A stretch of DNA of 64,000 nucleotides from Pedobacter cryoconitis. Lineage in GTDB: Bacteria > Bacteroidota > Bacteroidia > Sphingobacteriales > Sphingobacteriaceae. Under the pieces are notes generated by a model. The model ran no database searches, was not told the DNA's origin, and was given only the letters and a program-made list of their open reading frames with translations. Each line of letters starts with the position of its first letter. Position 1 is the stretch's first letter. This document shows positions 53,066 to 62,828 of this stretch, piece after piece. The DNA lies in NCBI RefSeq assembly GCF_003259615.1, contig NZ_QLLR01000020.1:1-64000 (forward strand), read 5' to 3'. The position numbers were made by a program, and so were the translations under genes.

Positions 53066-53440
53066 TTATTCATTGATCATCGGTTTGTATTTGTACCAAT
53101 TAGTTCCGATTATCCAAAGATTGATCAGGAAAAATGGCAAGGCGATAAATAAACCAGATGGCTCGAAAATAGCATTATGAACAATAATCCCTACCATAAC
53201 CGGTAAAATAACAATAGCGCCGAGCGCTCTGTATTTTGGCAGCATAAAGAGCAGGCCGCCAATAATTTCAACGATCCCTATTAAAGGCATCAGCCATGAA
53301 ATTTTAAAAAAAGCTTCCATGAGCTGCATTTGCTCCGCGCTCATTTTCGGCATGGGCATGTAATTGAAGAATTTGTTTAATCCGGCGTTGATAAACATCA
53401 GACCGAACAGGATACAGAGTACAGTTTTTACGATTTTCAT
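53066..53440 (-). CDS. DoxX-family membrane protein
   Basis: A 124-residue protein with four hydrophobic helices: VLCILFGLMFINAGLNKF, ISWLMPLIGIVEIIGGLLFML, ALGAIVILPVMVGIIVHN and LPFFLINLWIIG. The layout fits DoxX/DoxD small membrane proteins of uncertain redox role. It follows the AraC gene by 77 bases on the same strand. Confidence 0.82.
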   Translation of the reverse strand: MKIVKTVLCILFGLMFINAGLNKFFNYMPMPKMSAEQMQLMEAFFKISWLMPLIGIVEIIGGLLFMLPKYRALGAIVILPVMVGIIVHNAIFEPSGLFIALPFFLINLWIIGTNWYKYKPMINE

Positions 53441-53516
53441 TTTAATCAGATTTTGGTGGGATTTAAATTACTGTTTAAAATTTGAAAATCAATAGGTTAG
53501 CTTAAAAAAAATGACC

Positions 53517-54362
53517 TTACTTTATATGCTGCTTTCTATATTGTGATGGAGGTATCCTGATAACGGCCTTAAACTGCTTGCTAAAATGTGCCCAGCTATT
53601 ATAACCACTATCGTAACAAATATCTAAAACAGGCCGGTTTGTTTCTCTCAAAAGTTTGCAAGCATGCCCGATCCTGATCTCTTTAATGAAATCGAAATAA
53701 CTTTTTTTAATATTCCGTTTAAAAAAACGACAAAATGCAGGGATGGACATACTGGTAATTCCTGCGACTTCTTTCAAGGAAATCGGATCCAGGAAATGTT
53801 TAAAAGAATAGTCTATAATTGTTTCAATGACTGAATTTTCTTCACCATTACTGACCGTGTCAAATGCTGTAGTAATAATCTTCTGCTGCGCTGAAGTACT
53901 GATCTTTTGCATACAACTGATCAAAAGTTGAATACGCTCAATTCCTGCGGCAAATTCCAGTTGTCTGATTAATACAGCAATATCATTTGATAAGTCCTGT
54001 AGTAGCTGAATACCAGTATTCTTACTTTCTAATAATCCGGCTATATCTTTCATTTCCGGTAAGGCCAGAAAACCTTCGCCCCAGAAATCTCTCATAAAAT
54101 GAATGACGATCGCACTGCCAATCGTGGTGTTCTGTGATCTTCTAAACCAGTGCGGTACATTTGTATTGAGTAAAAAAATGTCCCCTTGCTTATATTCTCC
54201 AATATAATCACCTATCAATGCCGTCCCGTTCCCTTCGGTAATCAGAATTAATTCACACTCCAGATGCTTATGCCAGGCCGTTTCAAAATCAGGTGTTTTG
54301 TAAGTCCGGCAAGCGAAAGAGTTATATTCTTCTACATGTATTTTCTGAATGAGTGTCTTCAT
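53517..54362 (-). CDS. AraC-family regulator
   Basis: A 281-residue regulator. The cupin has AWHKHLECELILITEGNG and GDIFLLNTNVPHWFRRS; the HTH pair is SLKEVAGITSMSIPAFCRFFKR and PVLDICYDSGYNSWAHFSKQF, followed by the PSQYRK end. It is divergent from the GMC/xyl operon at 54585, with a 220-base spacer, and is a likely regulator of it. Confidence 0.9.
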   Translation of the reverse strand: MKTLIQKIHVEEYNSFACRTYKTPDFETAWHKHLECELILITEGNGTALIGDYIGEYKQGDIFLLNTNVPHWFRRSQNTTIGSAIVIHFMRDFWGEGFLALPEMKDIAGLLESKNTGIQLLQDLSNDIAVLIRQLEFAAGIERIQLLISCMQKISTSAQQKIITTAFDTVSNGEENSVIETIIDYSFKHFLDPISLKEVAGITSMSIPAFCRFFKRNIKKSYFDFIKEIRIGHACKLLRETNRPVLDICYDSGYNSWAHFSKQFKAVIRIPPSQYRKQHIK

Positions 54363-54584
54363 GAAACTGAAAATGTATGCTATTCAACTGCTATCTGAAC
54401 GTAAAATAAAGGTACTAAATCCAATAAGTGATCAGATAGCATATTTTTTTCAATAAATACCAGTTGAACCGGCCTTGTCTAATTTTGTAGATTTAAAACT
54501 AACAAATTCTTTGACGCGCAGACAATTTTAACCTGAATAAAACCAAATATATTTTTATGAATGAAATTTCAATAACAGCTGATT

Positions 54585-56264
54585 ATGGAAGATAGTACAT
54601 ATGATGCGATTGTAGTCGGTTCCGGTATCAGCGGTGGCTGGGCGGCAAAGGAACTTTGTGAAAAAGGTTTAAAAGTCCTGATGTTAGAACGCGGTGGCCC
54701 TTATGATCATATTAAAGATTATAAGACGGCGCAGAAAAATCCCTGGGAATTTGAACATCGGGGAGGTACAACTGCCGAACAGAAAAAAAAGTATCCTGTT
54801 ATCCATCGCGGATGGGCAGCCAACGAAGCGGTCATGGACGGCTGGGCAAATGAGCAAGATTGTCCTTATACCGAAACCAAACCCTTTACATGGTGGCGCA
54901 GTTACCGGATGGGCGGCCGTTCTATCTTATGGGGCAGACAATCTTATCGCTGGAGCCAGCTGGACTTTGAAGGAAATGAGAAGGATGGTATCGCCACACC
55001 CTGGCCAATTGGATATGCAGATCTTGCTCCGTGGTACGACCATGTAGAGAAATTTGCAGGAATCAGCGGCTCTATAGAAAACATTGCGCATTTACCAGAC
55101 GGACACTTTTTACCGCCTATGGAATTAAATTGTGTAGAGAAGGATATGGCACAAAGAATAAAAAAGGAGTACCATGAAAAGAGACATTTAATTATCGGCA
55201 GGGTGGCTAACCTGACCGCTGCAATCCCCGGGAGAACAAAATGTGAGTTTAGAAACCGCTGTTGGGAAGGATGTCCGTTTGGAGGCTACTTCAGCACACA
55301 ATCCTCTACTTTACCGGCTGCAATGAAAACCGGAAATCTTACGGTAAGACCTTATTCATTAGTGAAACAAGTGCTTTATGACAAAAATTCAAAAAAGGCA
55401 ACAGGGGTAGAAATACTCGATACCGAAACCAATCAGACTTATGAATTTAAAAGCAAGATCGTTTTCTTATGTGCTTCTACATTGAATACGGCCTGGGTTT
55501 TATTTAACTCTGCGACTGAGGTATGGCCAGGTGGTTTAGGGAGCAGCAGCGGCGAACTCGGACATAACGTAATGGACCATCATTATAATGTAGGCGCTTC
55601 AGGATCTGTGGAAGGTTTTGAAGATCAGTACGTATTTGGCAGAAGGGCCAATGGGTTCTATATCCCGAGATTTGTGAATTTAGGAGGTGACAAAAGAGAT
55701 TACCTGCGTGGTTTTGGCTACCAGGGCGGCGCAAGCAGGGAAGGATGGGGCAGAGAGATCGCCGAGCTGAATATTGGAGGTGATTTTAAGGATGCTTTGG
55801 CAGAGCCTGGAAAATGGACTATCGGGGCAACCGGGTTTGGCGAAATACTCCCATACCATGAAAATAAAGTATCACTTGATAAAAATAAGAAAGATAAATG
55901 GGGCTTACCTGTACTGGCAATGGATGCGGAAATGAAAGAGAATGAGTTCAAAATGCGCAAAGACATGAAGGAAGAAATGAGGGCTATGTTTGATGCCGCA
56001 GGAATAAAAAATATCAATACCTGGGACAATGGACATGCCTTAGGTCATGGTATTCATGAAATGGGAACTGCAAGAATGGGAAGAGATCCAAAGACTTCTG
56101 TTTTGAATAAATGGAACCAGGTTTGGGACTGCATGAATGTATTTGTAACTGATGGTGCTTGTATGACTTCTTCAGCTTGCCAGAACCCTTCGTTAACTTA
56201 TATGGCTTTAACAGCAAGAGCGGTCGATTATGCAGTGAGTGAATTAAAGAAAAATAACATTTAA
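54585..56264 (+). CDS. GMC-family sugar oxidoreductase, large subunit
   Basis: A 559-residue FAD enzyme: VVGSGISGGWAAKELCEKG binds FAD, MGGRSILWGRQSYRWS is the second signature, and HGIHEMGTARMG and CQNPSLTYMALTARA hold the active-site His/Asn area. With the next gene (subunit 3) it matches glucoside 3-dehydrogenase/gluconate 2-dehydrogenase-type enzymes that pass electrons to a cytochrome. No cytochrome subunit is adjacent. It starts a + strand operon with xylB and xylA. Confidence 0.92.
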   Translation: MEDSTYDAIVVGSGISGGWAAKELCEKGLKVLMLERGGPYDHIKDYKTAQKNPWEFEHRGGTTAEQKKKYPVIHRGWAANEAVMDGWANEQDCPYTETKPFTWWRSYRMGGRSILWGRQSYRWSQLDFEGNEKDGIATPWPIGYADLAPWYDHVEKFAGISGSIENIAHLPDGHFLPPMELNCVEKDMAQRIKKEYHEKRHLIIGRVANLTAAIPGRTKCEFRNRCWEGCPFGGYFSTQSSTLPAAMKTGNLTVRPYSLVKQVLYDKNSKKATGVEILDTETNQTYEFKSKIVFLCASTLNTAWVLFNSATEVWPGGLGSSSGELGHNVMDHHYNVGASGSVEGFEDQYVFGRRANGFYIPRFVNLGGDKRDYLRGFGYQGGASREGWGREIAELNIGGDFKDALAEPGKWTIGATGFGEILPYHENKVSLDKNKKDKWGLPVLAMDAEMKENEFKMRKDMKEEMRAMFDAAGIKNINTWDNGHALGHGIHEMGTARMGRDPKTSVLNKWNQVWDCMNVFVTDGACMTSSACQNPSLTYMALTARAVDYAVSELKKNNI

Positions 56265-56268
56265 GCTG

Positions 56269-56835
56269 ATGGAAAGAAGAGAACTTTTAAAAATGATCGC
56301 ACTGCTTACAGGCGGTGTGATGATTGGAAGTAATGCTTTACTGACTGGCTGCAGCCCTGACAAGGGGAATTTTAAAAAGAATGCGGTCTTTACGCAGCAA
56401 GACCAGGATTTTCTGGACGAAGTTTCTGACACTATATTACCTGCTACGCAAACTCCGGGAGCTAAAGCGGCAAAAGTAGGTGCTTTCATGACCGTTATGG
56501 TCAATGATTGTTATGAAGAAAAAGATCAGAAAGTTTTCAAGGAGGGAATTGCTAAACTCAATGCGGCTTGCGAAAAGATGTATGGTTGTGAGTTTATGAA
56601 AGCTACGGTAGTGCAAAGATTAGCATTGCTGGTTAAACTAGACGAGGAAGCCAAAGCCTATCAGGCTAAAAGAGGTGATTTACCAGCTCATTATTTTACC
56701 ATGATGAAGCAATTAACTCTGCTGGGTTATTTTTCTTCAGAACCCGGTTGTACAAAGGCAATGCGTTATATCGCTGTACCTGGCCATTACAAAGGATCTG
56801 TTCCTTATAAAAAGGGCGATAAAGCCTGGGCTTAG
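56269..56835 (+). CDS. Gluconate 2-dehydrogenase subunit 3-like protein
   Basis: A 188-residue protein beginning MERRELLKMIALLTGGVMIG, a RR-type (Tat-like) start, and LLTGCSPDKG, a lipobox-like Cys. The mature domain fits the GluDH subunit 3 family (DEVSDTILPATQTPGAKAAKVG; MMKQLTLLGYFSSEPGCTKAMRY). It partners the GMC flavoprotein, 4 bases upstream, and probably carries it through the Tat pathway. Confidence 0.9.
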   Translation: MERRELLKMIALLTGGVMIGSNALLTGCSPDKGNFKKNAVFTQQDQDFLDEVSDTILPATQTPGAKAAKVGAFMTVMVNDCYEEKDQKVFKEGIAKLNAACEKMYGCEFMKATVVQRLALLVKLDEEAKAYQAKRGDLPAHYFTMMKQLTLLGYFSSEPGCTKAMRYIAVPGHYKGSVPYKKGDKAWA

Positions 56836-56840
56836 CGGAT

Positions 56841-58316
56841 ATGTATTTACTGGGAATAGATATAGGGACATCTTCCATCAAGGTTTCTGTGGTGGATATA
56901 CAAACCAGGAAAAGGATTGTCACAGCGCAATATCCTGATGAAGAAGTGGAAATCATAGCGCTTCAGCCGGGCTGGGCCGAGCAGTCTCCTGAAGATTGGT
57001 GGCAGCATGCAGTTCAGGCTATAAGCCGGTTAAATGCGATTGGAGGTTTTGACCCTAAGAACATTAAGGCTATTGGTATTGCCTATCAAATGCACGGACT
57101 GGTCATTGTAGACAAAGACCAGAATGCGCTGCGGGACAGTATAATCTGGTGTGACAGCAGGGCTGTTGAGCTGGGAGAAAAAGCTTTTGAGGAAATCGGA
57201 CAGGAAAAATGTTTGCATCATTTGCTCAATTCTCCGGGAAATTTTACAGCCTCAAAACTGGCCTGGGTAAAACATAACGAGCCTGAAATTTATAAAAAGA
57301 TAGATAAAGTTATGCTTCCGGGTGATTTTATTGCGATGAAACTGACTGGAAGTATTACGACCAGTATTCCGGCATTATCTGAGGGAGTGTTTTGGGATTT
57401 TCGAAAGGATGAATTGTCAAAAGATGTGATGGAATATTATGGTTTTGACCAGAATCTGATCCCCGCTATTCAGCCGCTTTTCTCTGTACATGGGGAGCTA
57501 AGTATAGCTATCGCAGTACTATTGGGATTGCCGGAAGGAATTCCTGTTGCCTATAAATCAGGTGACCAGCCTAACAATGCGCTTTCGCTGAACGTACTCA
57601 GATCTGGCGAGGTGGCTGCCACTGCAGGGACTTCTGGTGTAATTTATGGAGTCAGTGACCAGTTGATCTGTGACCCGCAGTCCAGGGTAAATACTTTTGC
57701 CCATGTTACTTATAGTCCGGCTCAAAAGCATACCGGAGTGTTGCTGTGTATCAATGGAACCGGAAGCATGTATAGATGGGCAAAGCATAATTTTGCACCA
57801 AACCTGTCTTATGAAACCTTGAATAAACTGGCAGCGACTGCGCCTATAGGCAGCAAGGGGCTAAAAGTTCTGCCTTTTGGCAATGGTGCAGAGCGGATCC
57901 TGAACAATAAATATACCGGCGCACAGTTAATCGGAATTGACCTTAACCTGCACGGGCAGCCGGAAATCTTCAGGGCGGTACAAGAAGGAATAGCCTTTGC
58001 GTTTCGTTATGGGCTGGATATTATGCGGGAGAACGGTATGCAGCCAAAGGTAATCAGGGCGGGACTCGCCAATTTGTTTCTAAGCGAAGTTTTTGCACAG
58101 ACCTTTGTCGATGTGACCGGGGTTCCCATAGCGCTTTACGAAAATGATGGTAGTGTGGGCGCGGCAATAGGTGCAGGTATTGGTGCAGGTATTTTTGAAA
58201 GTGCCGAAGAAGCATTTAGCCATCATGAACCAATCAGGTACCTGGAACCTAAAAATACAGAAGCTTACGAACCGCTGTACACTGAATGGAAGTATCTATT
58301 AAACAAGGCTTTATAA
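56841..58316 (+). CDS. xylB: Xylulokinase
   Basis: A 491-residue FGGY kinase: LGIDIGTSSIKVSVVD at the start, QMHGLVIVD, IIWCDSRA, and KSGDQPNNALSLN with TAGTSGVIYG in the ATPase fold. The closing VGAAIGAGIGAG matches xylulokinases. It phosphorylates D-xylulose with ATP. Its neighbour xylA makes the substrate. ATG 5 bases after subunit 3. Confidence 0.93.
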   Translation: MYLLGIDIGTSSIKVSVVDIQTRKRIVTAQYPDEEVEIIALQPGWAEQSPEDWWQHAVQAISRLNAIGGFDPKNIKAIGIAYQMHGLVIVDKDQNALRDSIIWCDSRAVELGEKAFEEIGQEKCLHHLLNSPGNFTASKLAWVKHNEPEIYKKIDKVMLPGDFIAMKLTGSITTSIPALSEGVFWDFRKDELSKDVMEYYGFDQNLIPAIQPLFSVHGELSIAIAVLLGLPEGIPVAYKSGDQPNNALSLNVLRSGEVAATAGTSGVIYGVSDQLICDPQSRVNTFAHVTYSPAQKHTGVLLCINGTGSMYRWAKHNFAPNLSYETLNKLAATAPIGSKGLKVLPFGNGAERILNNKYTGAQLIGIDLNLHGQPEIFRAVQEGIAFAFRYGLDIMRENGMQPKVIRAGLANLFLSEVFAQTFVDVTGVPIALYENDGSVGAAIGAGIGAGIFESAEEAFSHHEPIRYLEPKNTEAYEPLYTEWKYLLNKAL

Positions 58317-58335
58317 GCTGCATAAAACAGAAATT

Positions 58336-59667
58336 ATGACAAGAATAGTAATTGGAGCAAAAGAGTATTTTAAAGAAATAAAACAAATACAGTTTGAAGG
58401 TCTGGAAAGTGATAATCCGCTGGCTTTCAGATGGTATGATGCAAATAAAATAGTAGCTGGTAAACCCATGAAAGAACATTTGAAGTTCGCTTGTGCTTAT
58501 TGGCATTCCTTTAATGGGAATGGGAGCGATCCTTTTGGGGGCGCTACACATGTTTTTCCATGGGATGAAAAGAAAGATGCGGTAGAAAGGGCAAAAGATA
58601 AAATGGATGCCGCTTTTGAATTCATCACTAAAATGCAATTGCCTTATTACTGTTTTCACGATGTGGATATAGTGGATTATGGCAATGATATTGCTGAAAA
58701 TGAGCACAGATTGCAAACTTTGGTGGAGTATGCTAAAGAAAAACAAGCCAGCAGCGGAGTGAAATTACTCTGGGGAACAGCCAATTTATTTAGCCATAAA
58801 CGTTATATGAATGGCGCATCAACCAATCCGGATTTTCATGTACTGGCACATGGTGCTGCCCAGGTAAAGTCTGCTTTAGATGCAACAATTGCGCTTGGCG
58901 GAGAGAACTATGTTTTCTGGGGTGGCAGAGAAGGATATATGAGCTTACTGAATACCAATATGAAGCGGGAGCAGGAGCATTTGGCTAAATTTCTTCATAC
59001 AGCTAAAGATTATGCAAGAAGTCAAGGATTTAAAGGGACATTTTTTATTGAACCTAAGCCATGTGAACCCTCTAAACATCAATATGATTATGATGCGGCT
59101 ACGGTAAAGAGTTTCTTGCAGGAGTATGATTTGCTTGGAGATTTTAAAATGAATATTGAAGTGAACCATGCGACTTTAGCCGGCCATACTTTTCAGCATG
59201 AGTTACAGGTTGCAGCAGATAGCGGGTTGCTGGGTTCCATAGATGCCAATCGTGGTGATTATCAGAATGGCTGGGATACCGATCAGTTCCCGACAGATAT
59301 TAATGAACTGACTGAAGCCATGCTGATTATTCTGGAAAATGGTGGATTACAAGGCGGAGGCGTGAACTTTGATGCCAAGATCCGTAGAAATTCAACTGAT
59401 CCTGCTGATTTGTTTTATGCCCACGTTGGCGGTATGGATATTTTTGCAAGGGCTTTGATCACTGCCGATGCGATACTTCAAAAATCGGATTATAAAAAGA
59501 TAAGGACTGACCGGTATGCTTCTTTTGATAATGGTCAGGGGGCCGAATTTGAGCAGGGGAAATTAAGCTTAGAAGATTTAAGGAACTATGCGGTACAAAA
59601 CGGAGAACCTGAAGTGCGCAGCGGAAAACAGGAATACCTTGAAAATCTGATTAACAGGTATATCTAG
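58336..59667 (+). CDS. xylA: Xylose isomerase
   Basis: A 443-residue class II xylose isomerase: RWYDANKIVAGK, the catalytic His-Asp in YYCFHDVDIVD, FWGGREGYMSLLNTN, IEPKPCEPSKHQYDYD (metal ligands), NHATLAGHTFQHEL, DANRGDYQNGWDTDQFP and the GGVNFDAKIRRNS end. It turns D-xylose into D-xylulose, with two divalent metals. It stands 19 bases after xylB. Confidence 0.97.
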   Translation: MTRIVIGAKEYFKEIKQIQFEGLESDNPLAFRWYDANKIVAGKPMKEHLKFACAYWHSFNGNGSDPFGGATHVFPWDEKKDAVERAKDKMDAAFEFITKMQLPYYCFHDVDIVDYGNDIAENEHRLQTLVEYAKEKQASSGVKLLWGTANLFSHKRYMNGASTNPDFHVLAHGAAQVKSALDATIALGGENYVFWGGREGYMSLLNTNMKREQEHLAKFLHTAKDYARSQGFKGTFFIEPKPCEPSKHQYDYDAATVKSFLQEYDLLGDFKMNIEVNHATLAGHTFQHELQVAADSGLLGSIDANRGDYQNGWDTDQFPTDINELTEAMLIILENGGLQGGGVNFDAKIRRNSTDPADLFYAHVGGMDIFARALITADAILQKSDYKKIRTDRYASFDNGQGAEFEQGKLSLEDLRNYAVQNGEPEVRSGKQEYLENLINRYI

Positions 59668-59753
59668 GTTATTTGAAATTCGCAAATATCCGATTGAAAT
59701 CTCCAAACAAGAGGTGTGGTAGTTACTGATCTTTGTGGTATCAAAATAAAGAT

Positions 59754-60524
59754 ATGATTATGGAGCATAAAAGTAAAATAGCATTAGTCACTGGCGGCAG
59801 CCGCGGACTAGGTAAAAATATGGCACTTAAACTTGCAGAAAGAGGTATTGATGTCATTCTTACTTATTTGAGTAAAGAAGAGGAAGCTAACGAAGTGGTT
59901 GCGCAAATAAAAGAAGCTGGACAAAATGCGGTAGCGCTGCGCCTTGATACAGGTGATGTGAAGAGCTTTGATTCGTTTTTTGAGCAATTAAAAGGAGTGC
60001 TTCAAGGTAAGTTCCATGCAGATAAATTTGATTTTTTAATCAATAACGCAGGGGTGGGACACAATACTTTGATTAAGGATATGAGTGAGGACGTGTTTGA
60101 TCAGCTGATGAATGTACATTTTAAAGGGGTTTACTTTTTGACACAAAAAGCACTGGAACTCATGAATGACCAGGGTGGGATTGTCAATGTTTCCACTGGT
60201 CTTACCCGGATGAGTATGTTTGGATATTCCGCTTACGCATCTATGAAAGGGGCGATCGAGGTTTTCACAAGGTATCTGGCAGCTGAATTGGGCGCAAGAG
60301 GAATTAATGTGAATTCCATAGCACCCGGGGCTATAGAAACCGATTTTGGAGGTGGTGCTGTACGTGACAATGAGCAGATTAACAAACATATCAGTGGTAT
60401 TACTGCGCTTGGACGGGTTGGATTACCTGAGGATATTGGTGGTGTAGTTGCTTTCTTATGCACGCCGGATGCTAAATGGATTACCGCACAACGTATCGAA
60501 GTTTCAGGAGGAATGAGCCTTTAA
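59754..60524 (+). CDS. SDR-family oxidoreductase
   Basis: About 256 residues from ATG 59754 (MIMEHKSKIALVTGG); ATG 59760 is equally good, and a longer frame from 59733 adds unlikely residues. Classical SDR motifs: VTGGSRGLGKNMA, NNAGVG, the Ser in VNVSTGL and the YxxxK in YSAYASMKGAIE. C-terminal GGxM. It reduces or oxidises a sugar or acid; the substrate is unknown. It follows xylA by 86 bases. Confidence 0.92.
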   Translation: MIMEHKSKIALVTGGSRGLGKNMALKLAERGIDVILTYLSKEEEANEVVAQIKEAGQNAVALRLDTGDVKSFDSFFEQLKGVLQGKFHADKFDFLINNAGVGHNTLIKDMSEDVFDQLMNVHFKGVYFLTQKALELMNDQGGIVNVSTGLTRMSMFGYSAYASMKGAIEVFTRYLAAELGARGINVNSIAPGAIETDFGGGAVRDNEQINKHISGITALGRVGLPEDIGGVVAFLCTPDAKWITAQRIEVSGGMSL

Positions 60525-60578
60525 TCTTGCCATCTGTTTTTCAATAAGGAGTGTTATATTTGATTTTCGCAAAATGAT

Positions 60579-61487
60579 ATGCCTAAAGAAACATCATTAG
60601 AAGAATTTTATCAAAAAGTTACGGCCACTCTTCCTGCAGACATCAACAGGGAGATTGGCCATTTCAATGTTTTTGAAATTGATAAACTATTTGATCAGAA
60701 AACCGGTACCCGGATTATGCCTTATAGCAGAAGGGCTTATTATAAGATTAGTTTGATCAGGGGAAAAAACAGGGCAGAATATGCTGATAAAGTTATTGAA
60801 ATTCCAGAAAGTGCCCTTCTTTTTGCCACACCGAGAATACCTTATAATTGGGTAGCCCATGATGACAATCAGACCGGACTTTTCTGCATTTTTACGGCAG
60901 AATTTCTGGCTAAGAATAAAGTAGGAGTGGCTTTAGATGAGCTGCCTATCTTTCAACCGGGTCAATTGCCGATTTTTCAGCTTACAGCGCAAGAAAGTGC
61001 TGAGCTTGAAGTTCTTTTCAGGAAAATGCACGCAGAAATGGACTCCAGTTATATTTATAAATATGATCTGATCCGTAATTTCGTGATGGAAGTGATCCAT
61101 TACGGACAAAAATTACAGCCTATATCTCCATTTCACGTCGTGCAAAATGCTGCGGAAAGGATCACCTCATTATTTATAGAGCTTTTAGAAAGGCAATTTC
61201 CAATTGAAACTTCGGGACAAAGATTGATGCTTCGTACAGCTAAGGACTATGCAGACCGGTTGGCCGTACATGTAAATCACCTGAATAAAGTATTAAAGGA
61301 GAGCTCTGGGCAAACGACGACCAGTATTATTACGCTCCGGGTAATTCAAGAAGCGAAAATTTTGCTGAAGCAAACGGACTGGAGTATTTCAGACATCAGT
61401 TATAGCCTGGGCTTTGATGATTTAGCTCACTTTTCAAACTTCTTCAAAAAGCAAACTTCTATTACGCCAATTGCGTTTCGGTCGTAA
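60579..61487 (+). CDS. AraC-family regulator
   Basis: A 302-residue regulator: cupin-like N-terminus (SALLFATPRIPYNWVAHDDN) and a C-terminal HTH pair (YADRLAVHVNHLNKVLKESS and SISDISYSLGFDDLAHFSNFF, ending in ITPIAFRS). It lies 54 bases after the SDR gene on the same strand, so it may sense the SDR substrate. Confidence 0.88.
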   Translation: MPKETSLEEFYQKVTATLPADINREIGHFNVFEIDKLFDQKTGTRIMPYSRRAYYKISLIRGKNRAEYADKVIEIPESALLFATPRIPYNWVAHDDNQTGLFCIFTAEFLAKNKVGVALDELPIFQPGQLPIFQLTAQESAELEVLFRKMHAEMDSSYIYKYDLIRNFVMEVIHYGQKLQPISPFHVVQNAAERITSLFIELLERQFPIETSGQRLMLRTAKDYADRLAVHVNHLNKVLKESSGQTTTSIITLRVIQEAKILLKQTDWSISDISYSLGFDDLAHFSNFFKKQTSITPIAFRS

Positions 61488-61509
61488 TGAATTGAGAAAC
61501 GCTTTAAAA

Positions 61510-61550
61510 ATTAAAATCCCTGCAAATAATACCTTTGCCGGGATTTTAAT
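61510..61550. terminator. Bidirectional terminator
   Basis: Arms attaaaatccc (61510-61520) and complement (61540-61550) with an inner gcaaa/tttgc pair. A/T-rich flanks. It separates the convergent AraC and DEAD-box genes. Confidence 0.8.
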
Positions 61551-61559
61551 TATAACTCT

Positions 61560-62696
61560 TTAAGATAAAGAGATAGTTTCACTATCAATTAATTCTACTT
61601 TTTTACCCATTTTCTTTTGAATGATCTCAAAATGATGTAGTTCATCCTGGCTAACCAGTGAAATCGCATCCCCTGGTTTATCTGCACGACCAGTTCTGCC
61701 GATACGGTGAACATAATCTTTCGGTGACCTCGGTAATTCATAATTGATCACAAAAGGAAGGAAATTAATATCAATTCCTCTGGCCATTAAATCTGTGGCA
61801 ACCAATACTTTAAGTTTGCCTGATTTGAAATGTGTTAAAGCATCGGTTCTTGCACCCTGGCTTTTTTTGCTGTGAATAGCCTTTGCATCAATATTATTTT
61901 TACGAAGCTTATTGACAATAGCATCTGCCTGCTTAACCGAAGAAGCAAAGACCAGTACTTGTTTCATTTCATGATGGTTGATCAGGTAACGTAAAAACGG
62001 GCCTTTCTTTTCATCAGAAACGATATAAGCTACCTGGTTGATCAAATCAAGTGATTCCTCTTCTTCCGCTATCTTGATAACCACAGGATCATGCAGTAAG
62101 ATTTGGTGAATATGCTGAAGATCATCATTTAAGGTAGCGGATAATAATATATTTTGACGCTTTTCAGGTAAAAGCGCAATGATTTTGTTTACTTCTTCTT
62201 TAAATCCCAGGTTAAGCATTTTATCTGCTTCATCCAGTACCAGGGTTTCAATACTTGATAAATGTACAGCCTTTGAATCTACCAATTCCAATAACCTGCC
62301 TGGTGTGGCAACCAATACATTTACGCCCTGCATAGCCATCATTTGAGGATTAATAGAAACGCCACCGTACACTGCCAGTGTTTTAACAGGCTCAGGAATT
62401 GCTTTGCTGAAAATCTGAAAAACCTCTTTAACCTGTTCAGCAAGTTCACGTGTGGGTACTAAAACCAGTACATTCGCATGGCGGTTTTTCACGCCCAATG
62501 TTTGTTGCAGGTTCATTAAAAGTGGTAAAACATAACTTGCAGTTTTTCCGGAACCTGTTTTCGCAATGGCTAAGACATCTTTTTTATTTAATATAGCTGG
62601 TATAGCTGTTTGTTGAATAGGAGTGGGTACTGTGAACTTCTGATCTATCAGCGCTATTAATAAAGCAGGAGATAAACCGAGGGATTTAAAAGGCAT
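61560..62696 (-). CDS. DEAD-box RNA helicase (RhlE-like)
   Basis: About 378 residues from ATG 62696 (MPFKSLGLSPALLIALIDQ). The longer open frame adds 33 residues without family match. Motifs: Q motif FTVPTPIQQTAIP, I AKTGSGKT, Ia PTRELAEQ, II DEAD, III SAT, IV VLVFASS, V ATDLMARGID, VI HRIGRTGR. RNA helicase of cold response or ribosome assembly. No long basic C-terminal tail, so near the minimal core. Confidence 0.95.
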   Translation of the reverse strand: MPFKSLGLSPALLIALIDQKFTVPTPIQQTAIPAILNKKDVLAIAKTGSGKTASYVLPLLMNLQQTLGVKNRHANVLVLVPTRELAEQVKEVFQIFSKAIPEPVKTLAVYGGVSINPQMMAMQGVNVLVATPGRLLELVDSKAVHLSSIETLVLDEADKMLNLGFKEEVNKIIALLPEKRQNILLSATLNDDLQHIHQILLHDPVVIKIAEEEESLDLINQVAYIVSDEKKGPFLRYLINHHEMKQVLVFASSVKQADAIVNKLRKNNIDAKAIHSKKSQGARTDALTHFKSGKLKVLVATDLMARGIDINFLPFVINYELPRSPKDYVHRIGRTGRADKPGDAISLVSQDELHHFEIIQKKMGKKVELIDSETISLS

Positions 62697-62828
62697 ATTA
62701 CTTAATTTTTGGTGTAAAAGTAAACAAAAATCGCTGTTAGCCGTTGGAGAAAGAAGATAGAGTTTTTGATTATTATTGATGAAAAGAAAAAACATTACAT
62801 ATTTTAATAGAAATTTTAGGGCTTAAAT

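Noticed and set aside
62697..62795. 33-residue N-terminal extension of the DEAD-box helicase
   Set aside because: MPFKSLGLSP is the usual start of the core; the extension is not family-like.
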